Assembly: GCA_009801015.1 (NCBI GenBank) | Contig: VHZZ01001318.1 | Location: 6,798 to 26,802, forward strand | Reading direction: 5' to 3' | Length of the DNA stretch: 20,005 nt | From: Silene noctiflora | Taxonomy: Eukaryota > Streptophyta > Magnoliopsida > Caryophyllales > Caryophyllaceae | Shown here: positions 9,003 to 19,591 of the stretch, in pieces | Layout of the letters: each line of letters begins with the position of its first letter | Numbering within the stretch: position 1 is the stretch's first letter | Position numbers and translations under genes: made by a program | The notes under the pieces: generated by a model | What the model saw: the letters and a program-made list of their open reading frames with translations, nothing else | What the model was told of the DNA's origin: nothing | Databases searched by the model: none

Positions 9003-10368
9003 AGGAAATGAGAGATTTCAGACAGCAGAATTTTTCTTTCAATAAGATCATTATTGGAAAGAGATAGATGCAGCTAAATTGGAAAGTTCGAAGCATTCCA
9101 TCAGTTCACACCTTCTTGATCTCAAGCTAAATGAGATTTGCGTATTCTTATACGAAGCATATAAAACAACTACTCAATTGTACTTTGCATACTTTCTACA
9201 ATAGTAATTTAGCATGACTTATCTGATTTCTACAAGTTCTGTGAGCCAGAATATATACATTACTGGCAATTACTTGCCCGAAACAGCAACGACTTTTCTT
9301 TTGGTATACTAAAGATTAAAGAATGATTATCCTATGTTGTCTTCACATACATATATAACGTGTTTGAAAATACCTATGAAGAGGGATTGTAACTCAGTTA
9401 CGCAAAAATTTTCTGTCCTTCACATGATAATCACCCCTCATCCCCGAAAACATCTAAATATTTAATAGTCCACAATTCCACATAAGATTTTAAATCTGTC
9501 AAGAAAAGGACAGAAGTAGAGCACCCAAGTGAGTTAGCAAAATACTGTTTGTTATACAAACATCATACCGACTTCCACAATCACAATTTACATAAGGGTG
9601 TAAGGCAACTGCATATCACAATTAGGTAGACGGTTTCAGAATTTATCTACACAAAATAATCAGTGTAAAACACATCTAAGATCTCCATGGAAAGTTAAAA
9701 GGAGGATGGCAGTGCCATAACTGCCACCGGCCCACTACTAGAATGACATTATCAAAAGCCTTTCAGACCGTTGGCCTTGTTGTCAAAGATAAACTAGAAT
9801 ACTAGACATGACCCTTACAAGAGACAATTAAGGTTTTACAGATTAAGAAACCCTCAAACTTGTCTACGAGCACTCGATATTACGGAGACAGCTATATGGA
9901 GTGAACACATATTTAAGAAGAAATTTTCCCTCAGCAAAAAAATTGGCAGCTTGCATTTTAGATTATGTGATAGGTATGCACTTGATGTCTAAATGTAAGT
10001 CTGTGATGGATTGGCCAATAAACTATTTCCATAAGTGATTTTAGCTTTTAAGGCTAACTGGTGTTTTGGAAAGATGACGCACACGCATAATTATGTGAAA
10101 TTCTTCTGATTGCAGGAAATATACATATAGTAAATCTATGTGTAGTGGATATATTTCAAAAGTAAACATGATCCTCCTAACTGTGATATGATATGCAGTA
10201 GGGACAAGGTAAGTAACCACAGAAGCTAAAAGCAAGCACTCCAGGCAGAACAAATCAATAGCTTTTAAAATCAATTAATTCCAAGTAGTATGTCAAGAAT
10301 TTGAGAATGCATTATGAAGTATTGAAGTCAATAATGAAAACAAATGAAAATATAAACAAAAAGGCGGT
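9003..10368. other. 3' flank of the acyltransferase gene; intergenic
   Basis: The 3' UTR should begin at 9003. Candidate poly(A) signals include AATAAG (9040-9045), but none is decisive. The rest has no convincing ORF or repeat. A perfect 7-bp stem, TGGCAGT-GCCATA-ACTGCCA, lies at 9707-9726. Base composition there is less AT-rich than its surroundings, which may indicate a transcribed end or an old exon, but I recognise no protein on either strand. Confidence 0.35.
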
Positions 10369-10533
10369 GATGCAAGAGCAGAACCTGTGTCACCACCAGA
10401 GTTGTATTTCATGTTTGAACAGCTCTTGTGTGTAGCTATCCATGTCATCCTAGAATCCAAAGCGCCAATTGATGACTCGCTAGCAATAGCCTTGTAAAGA
10501 GATCTTTCGACTCCAATGATCCCCAAATCTTCT
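10369..10533 (+). pseudogene. Relic of exon 1 of a second WSD1-like acyltransferase
   Basis: Translated from 10369, the plus strand gives DARAEPVSPPELYF, then ILESKAPIDDSLAIAL, a stop (TAA, 10495-10497), then RDLSTPMIPKSS. It aligns with the intact gene's exon 1: DAEDEPVSPTGQYF, VLESSVPIDDS, RELFLPINPRFSS, with about one inserted residue in the middle. The in-frame stop, the lack of an in-frame initiator (the ATG at 10334 is in another frame) and the absence of recognisable exons 2-5 downstream show that it is dead. It has the same orientation as the intact gene and lies 1.4 kb beyond its end, so it is probably a tandem duplicate reduced to one exon. Confidence 0.8.
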
Positions 10534-11513
10534 CGACTTAACAGTTCGGCCTTCAAAGCAGATCTATTGTCCCGTGCAAATATCAGTTACAGTAACAGAA
10601 ATGACTGTTTTGACATAGTGAGTCATGACTCATGAATACCCATCTATGTCATCTGTAATTTGTATACCACCTATTTAGTACTACCTTCATCCCATCTTAT
10701 TGTCCTCATATGGCTATGCTAGTCAATGGATGACAACTATGATCATTAATTACTCCAAATATACGTAAAGATACAGTAAAAAATTATGATATTTGATTTA
10801 TCAAAAGTATTCAAAACAATAATTTTCACATCAATTTTTATAAACTGTAGCTCTGGTATTGAGAGAAAATCTCGGTCAAAGCCAACATCGTGTAAACATC
10901 AAAGTCAAATGGGGACACTATAACAAATGGGTCGGAGATAGTAACATTTACCTGCACGGATCCGTAGGCTGGTATGCTTTCTCCCTGAACCAAAGAAAAA
11001 CAACCGCAATCATTCCAAAAGAAGAATTTCTCATGAAAGCTTGCTTTGGGTATCAGCATGCCATTGATTCAATTTCTGAAAATGAAGTAGCCATAATTTT
11101 AAAATAGTGATGGAAAGAACATAAGTATCCCACAGGCGGATATAAACGTAAGGTTCAAAACCATGTACAATGGCTGCTTCACAGGCTAGATTTCTGCGTC
11201 CCACATCCATTGTTTCTGGGGCTTGACTTAAATTAAGACGAAATATGCAACATGTCATCTGGATGAGGGCAAACAGAAACAGTGAGCAGCTACCAGAATA
11301 AAATTGAAATTTATTTCCGTGACTCAAACAAGTGACGCAAAAAAGACTTGCATTAACAATATTACACACGCTTCAAAGGCTGCACCTTCAAACTTTGGAA
11401 AATGTAAAAATAAATAGAAATACTCATGTACAGCATTCGGATAGTCCATGACATTTCACTTCTTAAATACAATCATGAAAATGTCACTGGTCCTTAATTT
11501 TCAACTTCTTAAA
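10534..11513. other. Intergenic / 3' flank of the GST gene, possibly transcribed
   Basis: It contains the start of a Stowaway-like sequence (CTACCTTCATCCCATCTTAT, about 10681-10700). It also holds a stretch at 10838-11107 that is open in one frame on each strand (82 codons plus, 73 codons minus) but matches no family I know. On the minus strand, GGTTCAG|GGAG...GTGCAG|GTAAATG would define a 33-nt exon (10952-10984) with good splice signals. The part nearest 11513 should contain the GST 3' UTR. No repeat family is recognised in the centre. Confidence 0.35.
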
Positions 11514-12926
11514 TTAATATTTCCTCAGCAAGCTCCTCACATGAATGAAACACCAGGATTTCATCAATGTCTTTTGCCGCCTCCAACCTTTAAAATGCTT
11601 CCCAATAACCTTTCTGTAGCTAGGCCTCTTTTGCACCATATCCCAATACTCCACAATACTTGGCCTGTTATTAATGTATTCATTTTCCAATTTTAGGAGC
11701 ACTAACCGGGCTAGTACCGGGATTAGCATAACATCTGCCATGGTAAATTCATCTCCTACCAAATAAGGAGTCTGATCGAGTTGTAATTCAACATCATCAA
11801 GAAGCCTGACCAAATGTTCCTCACTTCTTCTGATTATATCAGGATCTTTCAACTTCTCTTCCATATCATATTGCTCTCTTAGCCTAATGTGGTAGGAACT
11901 TGCAAGATCCGGAAATTCCGCCATCCTAGCAATCACAATGCGTCTTATAAATTTCGAAACATAGAGCCGGTGTTTCTCAGGTACATGAGAAAGTGTGAAA
12001 TATTTAGGGTTCCACTCCTGTATTTTGTTCATCCAATGGAGTACTTCTCTGCTACTTAGTTTAACGTCATCCCCACCCGAAGACACAGCCGCTATCCTTT
12101 CTATGTACCTGCAATGACGCAATCTTGAACAGCTGAAGTCTGGTTTGTAATCAAACAAAGGAAGAAGCTATTTTATCACAAATCCGGTTAAGAGAAATAA
12201 ATTTTCACACTTCAAACATATATCGAAAAGGAAGTGGAAGGTCACTTGGTCTGATGTCTGAACTATGATCTAGCCATCTCATTGAGCAGTAGATAGTATC
12301 AAAGCGTGCAATAGATATCTCATCCCTCCATTATTTGGATGCACTATATCTCTAAATGACACAGTTATTACGGAAATGGCAAGTGGGAAGAGTATAACTT
12401 AGGTAAGAAAGTGTTAAGTTGGTCCAGAATGTAACTTAGGTAAGAAAGTGAACAGATAGTGAACCTACAGTCTTTTGAGAGGGTGTTAGCAGTCAAAATT
12501 TACCCAAAAATGGATATTTGTGATGAATTGGTTTGAATGACACGAAAAATATCATAGAAAAGATGATTTCTACGATGCCTGTACCTAAATTCTACCACTA
12601 GCTGGGTCTTTTCACGACATAGCACCATTGAACGTGCAGCACGAATGCAAACAATATATCAGTAGTATTAGCCTCCACCCCACACAATATACAAGTTTCA
12701 GAAAGAGGAAGGCTTACTGTATTATCTCAATTGTGTTGTAGATAATGTGAGAGCCATTCTGGAAGACGGGCAATTTTCCACTTGGATTCATCCGAAAAAA
12801 TGATGCATCCATGTTCTTGCCAGTGAGAGGGTTGATATGATAAGAAGTGTAATCGATTCCATTCTCTTCTAAAGCGAGTCTCACCTTTTGGCTATCAAGA
12901 GAAAGGGGATGATGGTATAACTGCAT
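11514..12926 (-). CDS. TCHQD: Glutathione S-transferase, TCHQD class
   Basis: Two coding exons on the minus strand: 12926-12718 (209 nt) and 12108-11514 (595 nt including TAA). The 609-bp intron has donor CA|GTAAGC and acceptor TTGCAG|GTAC, splitting a Gln codon. The product is 267 aa, near the Arabidopsis TCHQD protein as I recall it. The N-terminal thioredoxin fold (1 to about 75) starts MQLYHHPLSLDSQKVRLALE, with Ser residues at 9 and 12 in the catalytic region, the cis-proline segment GKLPVF (50-55) and NTIEII (64-69). The helical C-terminal domain includes DEFTMADVMLIPVLARL (189-205), the N-capping motif. The tail ends KGWRRQKT then RSLLRKY. Start: the upstream frame stays open, but it crosses a likely splice acceptor and homologues begin at this MQLYHHP. 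Class knowledge: similarity to bacterial tetrachlorohydroquinone dehalogenase; the plant substrate is unclear and plasma-membrane association has been reported. It is convergent with the acyltransferase gene. Confidence 0.94.
12395..12450 (+). repeat. 19-bp direct repeat in the GST intron
   Basis: TAACTTAGGTAAGAAAGTG occurs exactly at 12395-12413 and 12432-12450, 37 bp apart, inside the single coding intron. Nearby GGCAAGTGGGAAGAG resembles the ends of small MITEs. No effect on splicing is evident. Confidence 0.5.
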
Positions 12927-14140
12927 ATTATTGCCAACAACTCTAGGAGATGTGACTTGGGTGGTGATGAGTTTAAGTTTGGAAAGATAATTCCGATACA
13001 CAAATCTACCTGACAAACAGAAAACCAACAAAATCAGCATTTACAAACTGGACCAAAAGCAAAACGTGGAATCCTAGAAAGTCAGATAACGGATACTAAT
13101 TATGAGCTCAGCACAGAAAATATCATCAGGGAGTTACATCTACTCTCTCATAATGGTGATATGCAGACAGACCCGTGAGTAATTTAATTAACTTTCAACA
13201 AATAAATTGACAATACTTGGACAAACATCAATACTAAACTCAACTCCAAAAACCGAGTACCATTCACGCACTGTTGTCTAATTTGCAGTACAATCCAATA
13301 CAAACAGTAACACACATCCGCGATACATACTTCTTACAACGTGATAAGGATATTTCAACGCCAATTAAGTTGAAATACATGAAAAGCAGTAAGTAACTCA
13401 TTGGAATTTGAAAGAATCCAGTAACCCATCATTCACCTAATGACCGACGTTCGTTCTATATCACAAGGTTGTATCATACATAAATAAATTGAAATGCAAT
13501 CTTCACATGAAATAAATATTTAATTAAGAATCGACACCAGAAAACACCAACAGCTGCAGACTGCAGTCAATGAATCAGAACACTAACAAAAGAACAACCA
13601 AACACTGAAATGAACCTGATCATACAGTTAATTGTCCCACCCTAAATATAAATTAAAATACACAATTCTCGTTTAGGACGGGCATATCTATCTTAAACTT
13701 AAAAATGGGCAAAACTGTCGTCTTAAGAGAGACCAACTGATTACAATAACAACAACATTACTCGTGTCTCGATTGCTCTGGCAAATTGCAGCACAGCCTT
13801 ACCTTGTATTAGCTTCACAAAGAGGCTGTTTCCGAATGACCAAAAATAAAAATTGTGTCGATACCGACAACTGATCACAATAAAGTACAAAAAATTCACT
13901 AAAATTAAATACCATCGCCATAAATCACAATCCATCATAAAACCACAAACTGTTAAATCAAGAATAAAAAACAGATTCTTCACAAAATTAGTAAAAACAT
14001 AAAGAATCAATCTTTTTAAACAAAACACACTATACAATCAAATCAGATAACAAAACAGCTAGATTAAGAAAAACCCAGAAACCCAAAAAGGAAATTAAAA
14101 AGGAAAGCTAAGAAATTGCCTGAAAAGAGGGGAAAGGTGT
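12927..14140 (-). promoter_or_regulatory. Probable 5' leader with intron, and promoter-proximal region of the GST gene
   Basis: On the minus strand, TTTTCTGTTTGTCAG|GTAGATTTG marks a strong pyrimidine-rich acceptor at 13010/13009. This suggests that 13009-12927 is the last part of the 5' UTR and that an intron of roughly 1 kb lies upstream. The donor is not clear; GT sites at about 14050-14095 are candidates. A minus-strand AATAAAATAC near 14170-14180 could be the TATA box, with transcription start near 14140. The long minus frame at 13741-14037 falls inside the presumed leader intron, contains repeat sequence and is not credible as a gene. Confidence 0.4.
13741..13850 (+). repeat. SINE-like repeat in the presumed GST leader intron
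   Basis: ACAATAACAACAACATTACT, CTCTGGCAAATTGCA, CAGCCTTACCTTGTATTAGC and AAGAGGCTGTTTCCGAATGA match, in order, the repeat at 7107-7230. About 20 bp (the GGGGTAAGGGGGTGTCGGAT part) are missing from the middle. It lies in the same plus-strand orientation as the other copies. Confidence 0.5.
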
Positions 14141-14179
14141 GAGCTTTGACTAAAATGAAGTTGCAAAAAAGAGTGTATT

Positions 14180-15131
14180 TTATTAAGTGGGTACTTTATG
14201 GGTTTAATTAAGGATGAATAATTCATTCATGGGGTTGAAAAGGTGGGTAATTGTGTTAGTGGATTAGTGGGGTAGATGAAGAGAGGAGGAATATTGGAAG
14301 GAATTGGAAACTGTAGTGGGGTGGAAATGTGGAACTGGAAAGTGTATTCTTCAAGGTGTTGGACTCATGGAGTCATGGTTGGCTTCAGTTACCATGGATA
14401 CTTTGATGGGTCACTTGATAACGGGGTTGCTCTAAGTAGAAGGTATTTGGTAATGTTATTCATGATGTATCGGATCTCGAATCAATTTTATTTTATCGGA
14501 TCAGCTTTGTCAGGTCTATTTATAAATGAGAATGCTATTGTCCTTTTACTCCGAATCTAGACTAAATTAAATGTTATACATCAAAGGTTGGTGGCTTTAG
14601 TGGCCCGAGTTCCAAGAGGTCAGTTGTTTAGGGCTGCTCTAAATTTTGGGTTAGTTTAATTTATTTTTGATGTTCAAATAAGTTTAGCTCAACATTGGTA
14701 GCTCCTAACTAAAAAGACAAGCTTAATAATCAAAGGTTTAAATAATAAGTTGGTGATTGTTCAACGACTCAACGAGTATGCAAAACGGGTTTGGTTGAAG
14801 TACATTTTGAATTTAATGAAACTAATGTAGAGGTTGACTGTAAGTTTAGTTTCACCGAATTCAAGCAGAATCATGCTTTGAAAAGCTCCGGTTGAAGAAG
14901 TGTGTTTAAACTCATTAGTATAAATAATATTCAATAATATAAATTTTCTTGTAAAACAGCTCGACATAAATAATAAGTAAAACGGATACAAGTATCAAGA
15001 AATAAAGAACTACCCGGGCAAAGACTCATCCGACCTAGACATAGCTCCTAAGTAGCCTAACAAAACATCGTCGATGGGTTTACATACATATTATACAAAA
15101 AAATACACCATTTATTTACCATAATAATAGG
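14180..15131. other. Intergenic upstream of the GST gene
   Basis: No gene is supported. The 94-codon plus frame at 14276-14560 and the 76-codon minus frame at 14761-14991 resemble nothing known. The stretch 14160-14340 is G/A-rich on the plus strand (minus strand pyrimidine-rich) and may include promoter sequence of the GST gene. Confidence 0.35.
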
Positions 15132-15139
15132 GTTATGGC

Positions 15140-15756
15140 CTAGACTTGTCAAATTCTGGCCTGATCTGAAAACCCGACCCGATCCGACCCGTTTTTAGGG
15201 TTAAGAACTGAAAATTTCGACCCGACGACCCGTTTGACTCGAACCCGAAATGACCCATTATTTTAAGGTTGAGACCTGACCCGAACGGGTCTACTCGTTG
15301 GGTCAAAGGTAAATCAAGAATTTTATTAAAATATTAATATTTATATATTATATTTGAAAAAATAATTAAAAAATTATTTTTTATTACTTAAAAATGCAAA
15401 CACGATTACAAAGTCAATTTTATGGAGTAATATTTAATAATAAAATAATTATTAAAAAAAATATTATTTTAATAATTATGTCAATGACTCACTCCAACTA
15501 ATGTAAAGTTGTAAACATTGAATATGATTAAATATTGATTTTAAATATGTTATACATTTTTAAAAAAATATTTATTTTGATAAAAAAATCATTAAAAAAA
15601 GTCGTTAAAAATTATTTCTTAACCTGTATTTTGACCCTAATCTAACCGGTACATGACCCCTATAACCTGACCCGTATCTGGTCCGACCCGTATTCTAACC
15701 TGAAACGTATGACCCGACCGGGAATCCAACCCGCCCGGCCCTTTTGACAGGTTTAG
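15140..15756. mobile_element. hAT-like non-autonomous element with GACCCG-rich ends
   Basis: The left tip CTAGACTTGTCAAA (15140-15153) and the right tip TTTGACAGGTTTAG (15743-15756) form a 14-bp inverted repeat with two mismatches. The flanks GTTATGGC (15132-15139) and GTTATGCT (15757-15764) are a plausible 8-bp target duplication with two changes. Subterminal regions on both sides are packed with GACCCG / CCCGACCC repeats. The centre is very AT-rich and has no ORF. The tip, repeat type and 8-bp duplication fit hAT-type non-autonomous elements common in plants. Confidence 0.6.
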
Positions 15757-15873
15757 GTTATGCTCTATCATGGACATGATTTACTCTATCATTGACATGA
15801 ATAATCATTATACCTTTATTATTTTCAAACCCTCATTTCTATCTCTCTTCAATTCAATAAAACACTTAATTAC

Positions 15874-16384
15874 TGTAACACCCCTATACACCAAGGTGTC
15901 TTACCAAGACCACTCTAGCATATGAAGATGCTACCATCTCGGTTGTCCGAGATACAGTATATCAAAGGAGACCATAAAGAAACAACATTTAAAGTTTAAT
16001 AATTAAAGTCATACGACCAAACTTTAACACTAAAGTATTACAAATGTGGTAATAAAACCAAAACATATCCAAACATTATAGTGAAAACAGCGGAAGTCTA
16101 TCTATCCAAAACTAGGTGATGACTCCATCCCGCCATGCCCCACGAGCTATCTCATGCATACCTGCTAATCAACTGCTCACCATCCCCGAATGGATCACAT
16201 TTTTTAAAACACATAAACGGGGTCAGTTACTGAATAAACAAGATAAGAGTCATACACAAACCATACATCACATACTCAAACTCCACATCACACCGAACAC
16301 CTGACTACACACTAAATGTGTAGTCCTGCCAGATTACCCATCGTAACAGGTAATCCACTCCGCCAGTGGGAACCACAGCCTTAC
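15874..16384 (-). mobile_element. Outer LTR-type sequence, left part
   Basis: It starts TGTAACACCCCTATACACCA and shares an evenly spaced layout with the inserted element. TGCTACCATCTCGGTTGTCC lies 55 bp from its start, and TGCTACCATCTAAGTTTCCT lies 56 bp from the start of the inserted one. It is cut at 16384 by the insertion and resumes after 19001. The minus direction is proposed from a TATAAA in the right part. The 62-codon plus frame at 16116-16304 is not gene-like. Confidence 0.5.
16380..16384 (+). repeat. Left target-site duplication CTTAC
   Basis: CTTAC lies immediately before the TG of the inserted element and is repeated exactly at 18997-19001 after its CA. A 5-bp duplication is standard for LTR-retrotransposon integration. 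Confidence 0.75.
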
Positions 16385-18996
16385 TGTAATACCCCCATTT
16401 ATTCAAGAGCCTTTAGCTAGGCCTCCTAAGCAAATAGGAGTGCTACCATCTAAGTTTCCTGAGGTAGTGAATAACAAAGTATAGCAATCCAAAGTACATG
16501 AAATTAAAACTTTACTTAAAAGCGTTATTACAACTTAACCAACTAACAACTAAAGTAATAAATTACGATTCTCTTACAGTGGGATAAATAAAGTACGTAA
16601 ATATAAATAGTGAAAGTCTGAACTAAGTGGGCTCAACTAAGACATAGCCAACATTCTCATGCATCTCCATGAGCTCCCAAAACAGTTAACTTGAGACCTG
16701 TCAAAATCTACTCCCCAATAATGGTTCATCACAGGTGTTTACGAATACACTGTCAACCACAAGGTTGAGTAGGATATAGACAAACAACCACACAGAAATA
16801 AATTCATACAATTAATGAGACAATGCAACCGATGCATCTCCGCATCCAACACAACTCCAATACTCTCCGTGATCACATCCCGAACTCCCGCCCTGCCATT
16901 CCCTATGCCGAGGTACAACTCAACCGTCGTTGAGATCCAGGACAACGCCTGAGGACACCATGGTCAAGCCTGCAGACCAACTATGGGCCTTAAACAAAGT
17001 GACCATTTCCAACATCACACCACACCAACATCCGACACAATATGAATGCATGCCATGCCAATAACAAATAATATATATCTCATGCCTTTAATATTCATAC
17101 AATACGATAAACCATTTAACAAAACAACTTTACATGTAAACATGCCAACAATCAATAAACACATTAAAATTACGGTTGTGTAGGTATATCCTACCTCTTA
17201 GCAAATGCTCCAAATAGTAAATCCGAGCAAAACAATGAAGAATATTCGTCAACAAAACCCGTCATCGTAAACAAGCAATCATAATAACAATCACTAGCTA
17301 ATCCATTAACAAAGATTATTAATTATATTTACTAATTACGAATCATTATTATTAACATATGCGATTATTAATTAAACTCGTTCAATAAACTAACTAACCA
17401 ATAATTAATTAATTAATCAATTATGATCACAAACTTCGTCTCACAAATAATCATGTAATTATAAATTAGCTATTAGTTTACGTAATTATCGAATTAAATC
17501 TTGTCATAACGAAACTAACCAAACCCTTCATTCATCCCTTACCCGCGCTCTACCCCTTAATAACCACCAATCCCACATCTACCAACCACCCCTGCCACAC
17601 CGTGGTCAGCCACCCACCACCACGGTGTGCCCAACCATCACCAGCCCCGTCGTCGTCTTCCCCAGCAGCCCATACCCACACGCCCTAACACGATATTCAC
17701 ACAAACACTCAGCTCCTCCCTCACAACCAGTGTCCCGAAACACCAGACCACCACCACCACCAAACAACCCCACACCGCCTATGGACACCATTATTGTCAC
17801 CACTGACGCACGGTGGTTCCAGGGACGGCTTCAACTTTCCCTCATCGCCACCACACAAACCACCGACACCGTCTTAAGACGGTCGCACACCTCGCTCTTC
17901 TCTTCCCATGTTTTCGCATAAAACACGCCACCACTACCACCAACCACCAACTATAACCACCACTAAGACCGACTAGCACCCAGAAGCCCAACCATACCTT
18001 CCTCCTGCCACGGTGGCCCACGCACGTGACACGTCACTCGTCTTAAGCTTATGACCCGAAAACCCACAACGAACGCTAATCTTTCAAATATCCGGCAACC
18101 ACCACCAAAGACACCACCTCTACCACCCACCATGGTCGACGCACCAACCCACGACCAACCAACCTTAGCCCTGGGTTAAGTCGAGTCCAAACAGGGTTCA
18201 AACCTGTGTTTGAGGTTATACGACCTCTACCCGACACCGCCCACAACTTACCCAATTAACCACCCATAGAACGGTCACCGAAAACCCTAGCTAGGTCAGG
18301 TTAAGTCACAGTGGTTCATAGTCCAGCCTAGGTACATGGTTACGTTCTGGGGTCAAGGCAAGACGAAGGATTAATGACTTAAATCGATGCGTTTAAACGA
18401 TATAATAAACGATGAAATAAACAATTTTAATAAGACGGTTTAATAAACTTACTGTATGAGGCAAAATAAGGCTTTGTAAATTTGAAAAGTACTTTGAGGC
18501 TCGTCTTTGCATTATGAATAGAATAGGTCATATAATAAGGTATTTATAGTAGATTTAAAGAAGAGAATTTGGGAAGAAATAAGATTCCCATAAATATTTT
18601 AGTAATAAATATTATTATAACTATTAATATTACTAATTTATAAAATTTACTAAATCATAAATATTATTATTAGTATAAATTTTTCGACCAAAATCTAAAA
18701 ATAAGAAATAGGAAATAAAATAGAAAATACAATTATTAAATAAGAATTAAATATAAAATAAGAAATAATTATAAGATAGGAAATAGAATTAATTATAATT
18801 AGTATTATAAATCAAGGAATATAAAAGAATATCATTTTACGAAATAATTATAAAATACGAAATAACTATTAAAATGTGACTCGTGAAATAATAATAGTTT
18901 ACATAAAATAGTTTCATAAAACAACTAATTTTGAAATACGTTTATAAAGACATATTATGACTTGCATTGACCATGACTAAAATATGGGGTATTACA
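16385..18996 (-). mobile_element. Solo-LTR-like element, 2.6 kb
   Basis: It begins TGTAATACCCCCATTTATTC and ends AAATATGGGGTATTACA, the TG...CA borders of an LTR, with 11 bp of terminal inverted repeat (TGTAATACCCC). It is flanked by identical CTTAC duplications, so insertion and ends are well defined. There is no gag-pol coding, primer-binding site or polypurine tract inside, which suggests a solo LTR left by recombination. A minus-strand TATAAATA (18541-18548) about 450 bp from the right border suggests minus orientation. The interior has a CCACCA-rich block (about 17560-18180), giving spurious proline-rich and glycine-rich frames, and a very AT-rich block (about 18380-18960). The superfamily (Ty3/gypsy or other) cannot be told from an LTR alone. 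Confidence 0.72.
18541..18548 (-). promoter_or_regulatory. Candidate TATA box of the inner LTR
   Basis: The minus strand reads CTACTATAAATACCTTATTA; TATAAATA is a canonical plant TATA. Its place about 450 bp from the right border would make the right side U3. This is the basis for the proposed minus orientation. Confidence 0.4.
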
Positions 18997-19001
18997 CTTA
19001 C
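18997..19001 (+). repeat. Right target-site duplication CTTAC
   Basis: Exact copy of the 5 bp at 16380-16384, directly after the terminal CA of the inserted element. Confidence 0.75.
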
Positions 19002-19585
19002 CACCTAAGCCCCGCTCAAAACCATAGAGAGAATAACCCAATGATCATTAATGTTCACATCCCCCTTGTGACGGGAACCACAAGGGGCGAACAAGGGCGT
19101 GAAGCCATTCCCGCAAATGACTCCAATCAGCCGAGGGCGCACCACGCGAACCATTACAAACAATACAACAACCATAAACCGATAACGACCATGCCAATAT
19201 CAAGAATGTAATTATCATCACAATACAATCATGTCATCACATATCTTAAATCATTTAAACAGTAACCGAGTAGGGAAACTCTACCTGAGACGGAAATCAC
19301 AAAGCTAGCGCAAGAAGTCATAATCCTTCCTCTACGAAGTCAACTCCTATACAACAAACATCCAATTACGATCTATGCACAATTAAACTCCCAAAACCCC
19401 TCAATCTATCCAATTAGGGTTTAAGCAAAACTAATGAATCAACATAAAAATGACATAAGAATCTTACCCACAATACGACGATCGCAACGGTATGAAAATC
19501 CCTAAAACTTATGCACTTTAGCCCCTTGATTTGATAGTAAAGGAAGGAGAGGATCTTACATTGTTCAGTTCTCTTTTGTGAAAAG

Positions 19586-19591
19586 TTTATA
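19586..19591 (-). promoter_or_regulatory. Candidate TATA box of the outer LTR
   Basis: The minus strand reads CTTTATAAACTTTTCACAAA. The two CGATCGAG palindromes lie about 100-135 bp upstream in that sense, where LTR enhancer sequences would be expected. Confidence 0.3.

Noticed and set aside
10293-10556. Minus-strand frame of 87 codons
   Set aside because: The plus strand carries the recognisable WSD1-like residues, so the minus frame is a shadow of the pseudogene.
12927-13040. N-terminal extension of the GST to MLILLVFCL, resembling a signal peptide
   Set aside because: The frame crosses a strong splice acceptor at 13010, and GSTs of this class start at MQLYHHP. The hydrophobic stretch is intronic pyrimidine-rich sequence.
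13741-14037. 98-codon minus frame with hydrophobic character
   Set aside because: It includes a SINE-like repeat, lies in the presumed leader intron and matches no family. Its hydrophobicity follows from AT-rich codons.
14276-14560. 94-codon plus frame
   Set aside because: No recognisable domain, G/A-biased composition and no splice or promoter context; most likely chance.
16116-16304. 62-codon plus frame in the outer LTR
   Set aside because: It lies in non-coding LTR sequence antisense to the proposed orientation and has no gag or pol motif.
17606-17921. Proline-rich plus frame (98 codons) and glycine/valine-rich minus frame (65 codons)
   Set aside because: Both come from the CCACCA-rich block within the solo LTR. 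Low complexity and no homologous protein.
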